Assembly (NCBI GenBank): GCA_947448725.1
Contig: CANFOM010000017.1
Coordinates: forward strand, 1 to 55,176
Direction: 5' to 3'
Length of the DNA stretch: 55,176 nucleotides
DNA from: Bacteroidota bacterium
Lineage (GTDB): Bacteria > Bacteroidota > Bacteroidia > Chitinophagales > Chitinophagaceae
The notes below the pieces were generated by a model, which was given only the letters and a program-made list of their open reading frames with translations, was not told the origin of the DNA and did no database searches. Every line of letters begins with the position of its first letter. Within the stretch, counting starts at the first letter, position 1. The translations under genes were made by a program, and so were the position numbers. Shown here piece after piece: positions 53,555-55,176 of the stretch.

Positions 53555-53908
53555 ATGAACAATTACGAATTAATGGTGATTTTTACACCGGTACTATCTG
53601 AAGATGATTTTAAATCAGCTCAGAAAAAATACCAAGACTTCATCAAAGAAAATGGTGGGTCTACAGTAGCCACCAATCCTTGGGGCCTAAAATCACTTGC
53701 TTATCCTATCGATAAGAAAACTACTGGTATCTACTGGATACTAGAATTCACAGCGCCAGCTACAGTGAATGAAAAATTGAAAATTCAATTTTTACGTGAC
53801 GAGCAAATTATGCGTCACATGATTACAAAACTTGACAAGTACGCAGTTGAGTACAACCACATTAAGAGAAACGGCGGTTTCCCTGTTCACAAAGCAGTTG
53901 AGGCTTAA
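53555..53908 (+). CDS. rpsF: 30S ribosomal protein S6
   Basis: Small-subunit protein of 117 residues that pairs with S18 on the platform. It opens NNYELMVIFTPVLSEDDFKS, with WGLKSLAYPIDKKTTGIYWI and RDEQIMRHMITKLDKYA, the classic S6 sequence. It is first in the conserved order rpsF-rpsR-rplI; rpsR starts 16 bases later. Base composition of this region is more balanced than its neighbours, as expected for highly expressed genes. Confidence 0.97.
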   Translation: MNNYELMVIFTPVLSEDDFKSAQKKYQDFIKENGGSTVATNPWGLKSLAYPIDKKTTGIYWILEFTAPATVNEKLKIQFLRDEQIMRHMITKLDKYAVEYNHIKRNGGFPVHKAVEA

Positions 53909-53924
53909 TTAAATTTTTACCAAC

Positions 53925-54188
53925 ATGGCAAAGAATGAAATCAAATACCTTACAGCGATCAAGCAGGAAAAACCTAAGAAGAAATTCTGTCGTTTTAAAA
54001 AGTATGGTATTAAGTATGTAGACTATAAGGATACAGACTTCTTAAAGAAATTCCTTAACGAACAAGGTAAAATGTTGCCTCGTCGTTTAAGCGGTAACTC
54101 TTTGAAGTATCAACGTAAAGTAGCTGACGCTATCAAAAGATCACGTCAGATGGCTTTGTTACCTTATGTAACTGATTTATTTAAATAG
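53925..54188 (+). CDS. rpsR: 30S ribosomal protein S18
   Basis: Small-subunit protein of 87 residues. [20 protein letters not shown] and the segment [20 protein letters not shown] (usual RRTGTCAKHQR region) identify it. The single Cys in KFCRF is not a zinc-binding set, so this is the C-minus form. It binds S6 in the ribosome and probably also in leader-mediated feedback. A 107-base structured gap separates it from rplI. Confidence 0.97.
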   Translation: MAKNEIKYLTAIKQEKPKKKFCRFKKYGIKYVDYKDTDFLKKFLNEQGKMLPRRLSGNSLKYQRKVADAIKRSRQMALLPYVTDLFK

Positions 54189-54216
54189 TAAATCTTATTA
54201 GTAAACCATCCCTAAT

Positions 54217-54269
54217 CTCGCGGTCCAAATAAAAAAGACCTCGGCGAGTGACAGCAAATAAAAATGCTG
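54217..54269 (+). promoter_or_regulatory. two tandem hairpins between rpsR and rplI
   Basis: Hairpin 1 pairs CTCGCGGTC (54217-54225) with GACC and GCGAG (54237-54248), leaving a three-base bulge TCG. Hairpin 2 pairs CAGCA (54252-54256) with TGCTG (54265-54269). An A-rich ribosome-binding stretch follows before the rplI ATG at 54296. This could be an rplI leader or an mRNA processing site. It lacks a T-run, so it is not a terminator. Confidence 0.5.
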
Positions 54270-54295
54270 GGCTCTTGGGAACTAAAAAAAAATAT

Positions 54296-54745
54296 ATGCA
54301 AGTTATCTTAATTAAAGATGTTGACAATTTAGGTGGTAAGGATGAAGTAGCTAACGTTAAAAACGGATATGCACGTAATTTCTTATTTCCTACAAAATGT
54401 GCTGTAGAAGCAACTGCTTCTAATGTAAAGCAATTAGAAGAGCGTTTAAAAGTAAAAGCGAAGAAAGAAGCTGCAATGTTAGCTGAAATCAATAAAGTAA
54501 TTACTGTATTAACTGGTAGCCCAGTTAAATTAAAAGCTAAGACAGGCGCGAATAATAAAATATTCGGAAGTGTTACTTCTTTACAAGTTACTCAAGCTAT
54601 CCGCGATCAAAAAGGATACGAAATTGATAGAAGACGTATTACCATACAAGATGAAATCAAAGAATTAGGAACCTTTAAGGCAACTATTGACTTTGGTAAT
54701 GGTCAAACAACTGATATTGAAATTGAAATAGGCGCAGAAGCTTAA
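54296..54745 (+). CDS. rplI: 50S ribosomal protein L9
   Basis: Large-subunit protein of 149 residues from ATG 54296, giving MQVILIKDVDNLGGKDEVAN and KNGYARNFLFPTKCAVEAT, the standard L9 N-terminal domain. A 16-residue extension from an upstream start is rejected, because it would run through hairpin 2. The long connecting helix (VKQLEERLKVKAKKEAAML) and the C-terminal domain are complete. It ends the operon and is followed by an intrinsic terminator. Confidence 0.97.
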   Translation: MQVILIKDVDNLGGKDEVANVKNGYARNFLFPTKCAVEATASNVKQLEERLKVKAKKEAAMLAEINKVITVLTGSPVKLKAKTGANNKIFGSVTSLQVTQAIRDQKGYEIDRRRITIQDEIKELGTFKATIDFGNGQTTDIEIEIGAEA

Positions 54746-54792
54746 TTAGCCCAAGCCCTCTTATACGACCTTTTGCACCCTAAAAAGTGCCC

Positions 54793-54827
54793 AAAACCCC
54801 TCTCGATACCTTCGGGAGGGGTTTTTT
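54793..54827 (+). terminator. intrinsic terminator of the rpsF-rpsR-rplI operon
   Basis: AACCCCTC and GAGGGGTT form an 8-bp GC-rich stem whose loop can close further through CGA/TCG. It is followed by six T. It lies about 50 bases after the rplI stop codon. Confidence 0.92.
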
Positions 54828-54899
54828 GTTGAATTTTAAGGCTATTTATCCACCTAAAACATTAAAAAAGTGTATAAATAATGGAATTCTATTAAATAT

Positions 54900-54919
54900 G
54901 CCTATCTTCGATGTCCTAA
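54900..54919 (+). promoter_or_regulatory. promoter of the RRM gene (TATCTTCG type)
   Basis: The -7-like box TATCTTCG (54903-54910) lies in a block sharing 16 of 20 bases with the rpsF promoter block at 53456-53475. The leader to the ATG is about 50 bases and can form the 6-bp hairpin TAATGG/CCATTA (54917-54938). Confidence 0.55.
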
Positions 54920-54965
54920 TGGCGGATTTCTTCCATTAGTATTAGATCACTTAATTTAAAAGAAC

Positions 54966-55176
54966 ATGAACATTTATGTTGGAAATCTTAGCTGGAACAT
55001 GACTAGCGAAGATCTTGAGAACTTGTTTACTCCCTTCGGTGCAGTAGCAAGTGCAAAAATTGTAACAGACAAATTTAACAACAACAGAAGCAAAGGCTTC
55101 GGTTTTGTTGAAATGGCTAACGACGACGAAGCTCGTGCAGCTATCAGTCAACTTCACGACACTGAAATGTTGGGTC
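54966..55176 (+). CDS. RNA-binding protein with RRM domain (3' end outside window)
   Basis: The first 70 codons of a gene cut by the window end. They read MNIYVGNLSWNMTSEDLENL with RNP2 (IYVGNL) at 3-8, and later RSKGFGFVEMANDDEA with RNP1 (KGFGFVEM), a canonical RRM fold. Bacteroidota encode several short single-RRM proteins of about 80-120 residues resembling eukaryotic glycine-rich RRM proteins; they bind RNA and probably act as general RNA chaperones. The usual Gly/Arg-rich tail cannot be seen here. Confidence 0.93.
   Translation, partial: MNIYVGNLSWNMTSEDLENLFTPFGAVASAKIVTDKFNNNRSKGFGFVEMANDDEARAAISQLHDTEMLG

Noticed and set aside
54841..54860. TTATCCACC near 54847 as a DnaA box or origin.
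   Set aside because: It is a single imperfect match without dnaA, dnaN or a cluster of boxes nearby.

Overview
The window is an ordinary, gene-dense chromosomal stretch from a member of the Bacteroidota, most likely of the Chitinophagaceae or a close relative. The evidence is the low GC content, the family content (Porin_10-type putative porin, DUF5689 protein, TonB-receptor-like barrel, CarboxypepD_reg-like protein, single-chain GcvP), and many copies of the Bacteroidota -7 promoter box TAnnTTTG just upstream of genes. Shine-Dalgarno sequences are mostly absent and leaders are A-rich. I see no tRNA, rRNA, CRISPR array, insertion sequence, prophage or integrase, and no stretch over 300 bases lacks a gene.

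Layout. 0.05-4.4 kb: an operon of an M42 peptidase, a class I glutamine-amidotransferase-like protein and an ATP-grasp-like protein, then an outer-membrane protein and a small secreted heavy-metal-associated protein. 4.4-11.3 kb (minus strand): putative porin, purine-nucleoside phosphorylase, TetA-like MFS transporter, ClpB. 11.5-18.9 kb: QueG, an SRPBCC protein, an ABC-2 permease and SppA, then FolK, a deoxynucleoside kinase, an MFS transporter and a cysteine-cluster protein. 19-24.4 kb: glycine dehydrogenase, a small HTH regulator with a striking palindrome at its start codon, and a Uup-like ABC-F protein. 24.5-31.9 kb: IspH, cytidylate kinase, Mrp, a CarboxypepD_reg-like protein, 3-hydroxyacyl-CoA dehydrogenase, YigZ, PrmC, ExbD and ExbB. 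31.9-40.9 kb: peptidase T, SlyD-like PPIase, Fmt, a rhodanese-thioredoxin lipoprotein, an RlpA-like protein, an RsmF-like rRNA methyltransferase, a second methyltransferase, DHFR, thymidylate synthase and proline dehydrogenase. 41-49 kb: dipeptide epimerase, thioesterase, PlsC, HAD phosphatase, polyprenyl synthase, RecJ, HtpG. 49-53.5 kb: DUF5689 protein and TonB-receptor-like barrel, divergent from a secreted endonuclease/exonuclease/phosphatase-family protein. 53.5-55.2 kb: rpsF-rpsR-rplI with structured RNA between and before the genes, then an RRM protein cut by the window end.

Most genes are core housekeeping. Thymidylate synthase and DHFR are adjacent, serving folate and dTMP synthesis. 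Mrp and cytidylate kinase are one base apart. ExbB and ExbD would energise TonB-dependent receptors such as the barrel at 50-52 kb. The parts least explained by known biology are the first operon (a possible ligase/amidase/peptidase cassette), the DUF5689 nuclease-receptor cluster (possible use of extracellular nucleic acid or phosphate), the HTH gene with its palindrome and upstream direct repeats, promoters that place the predicted transcription start at the start codon (leaderless mRNAs), and the hairpins of the ribosomal protein operon.
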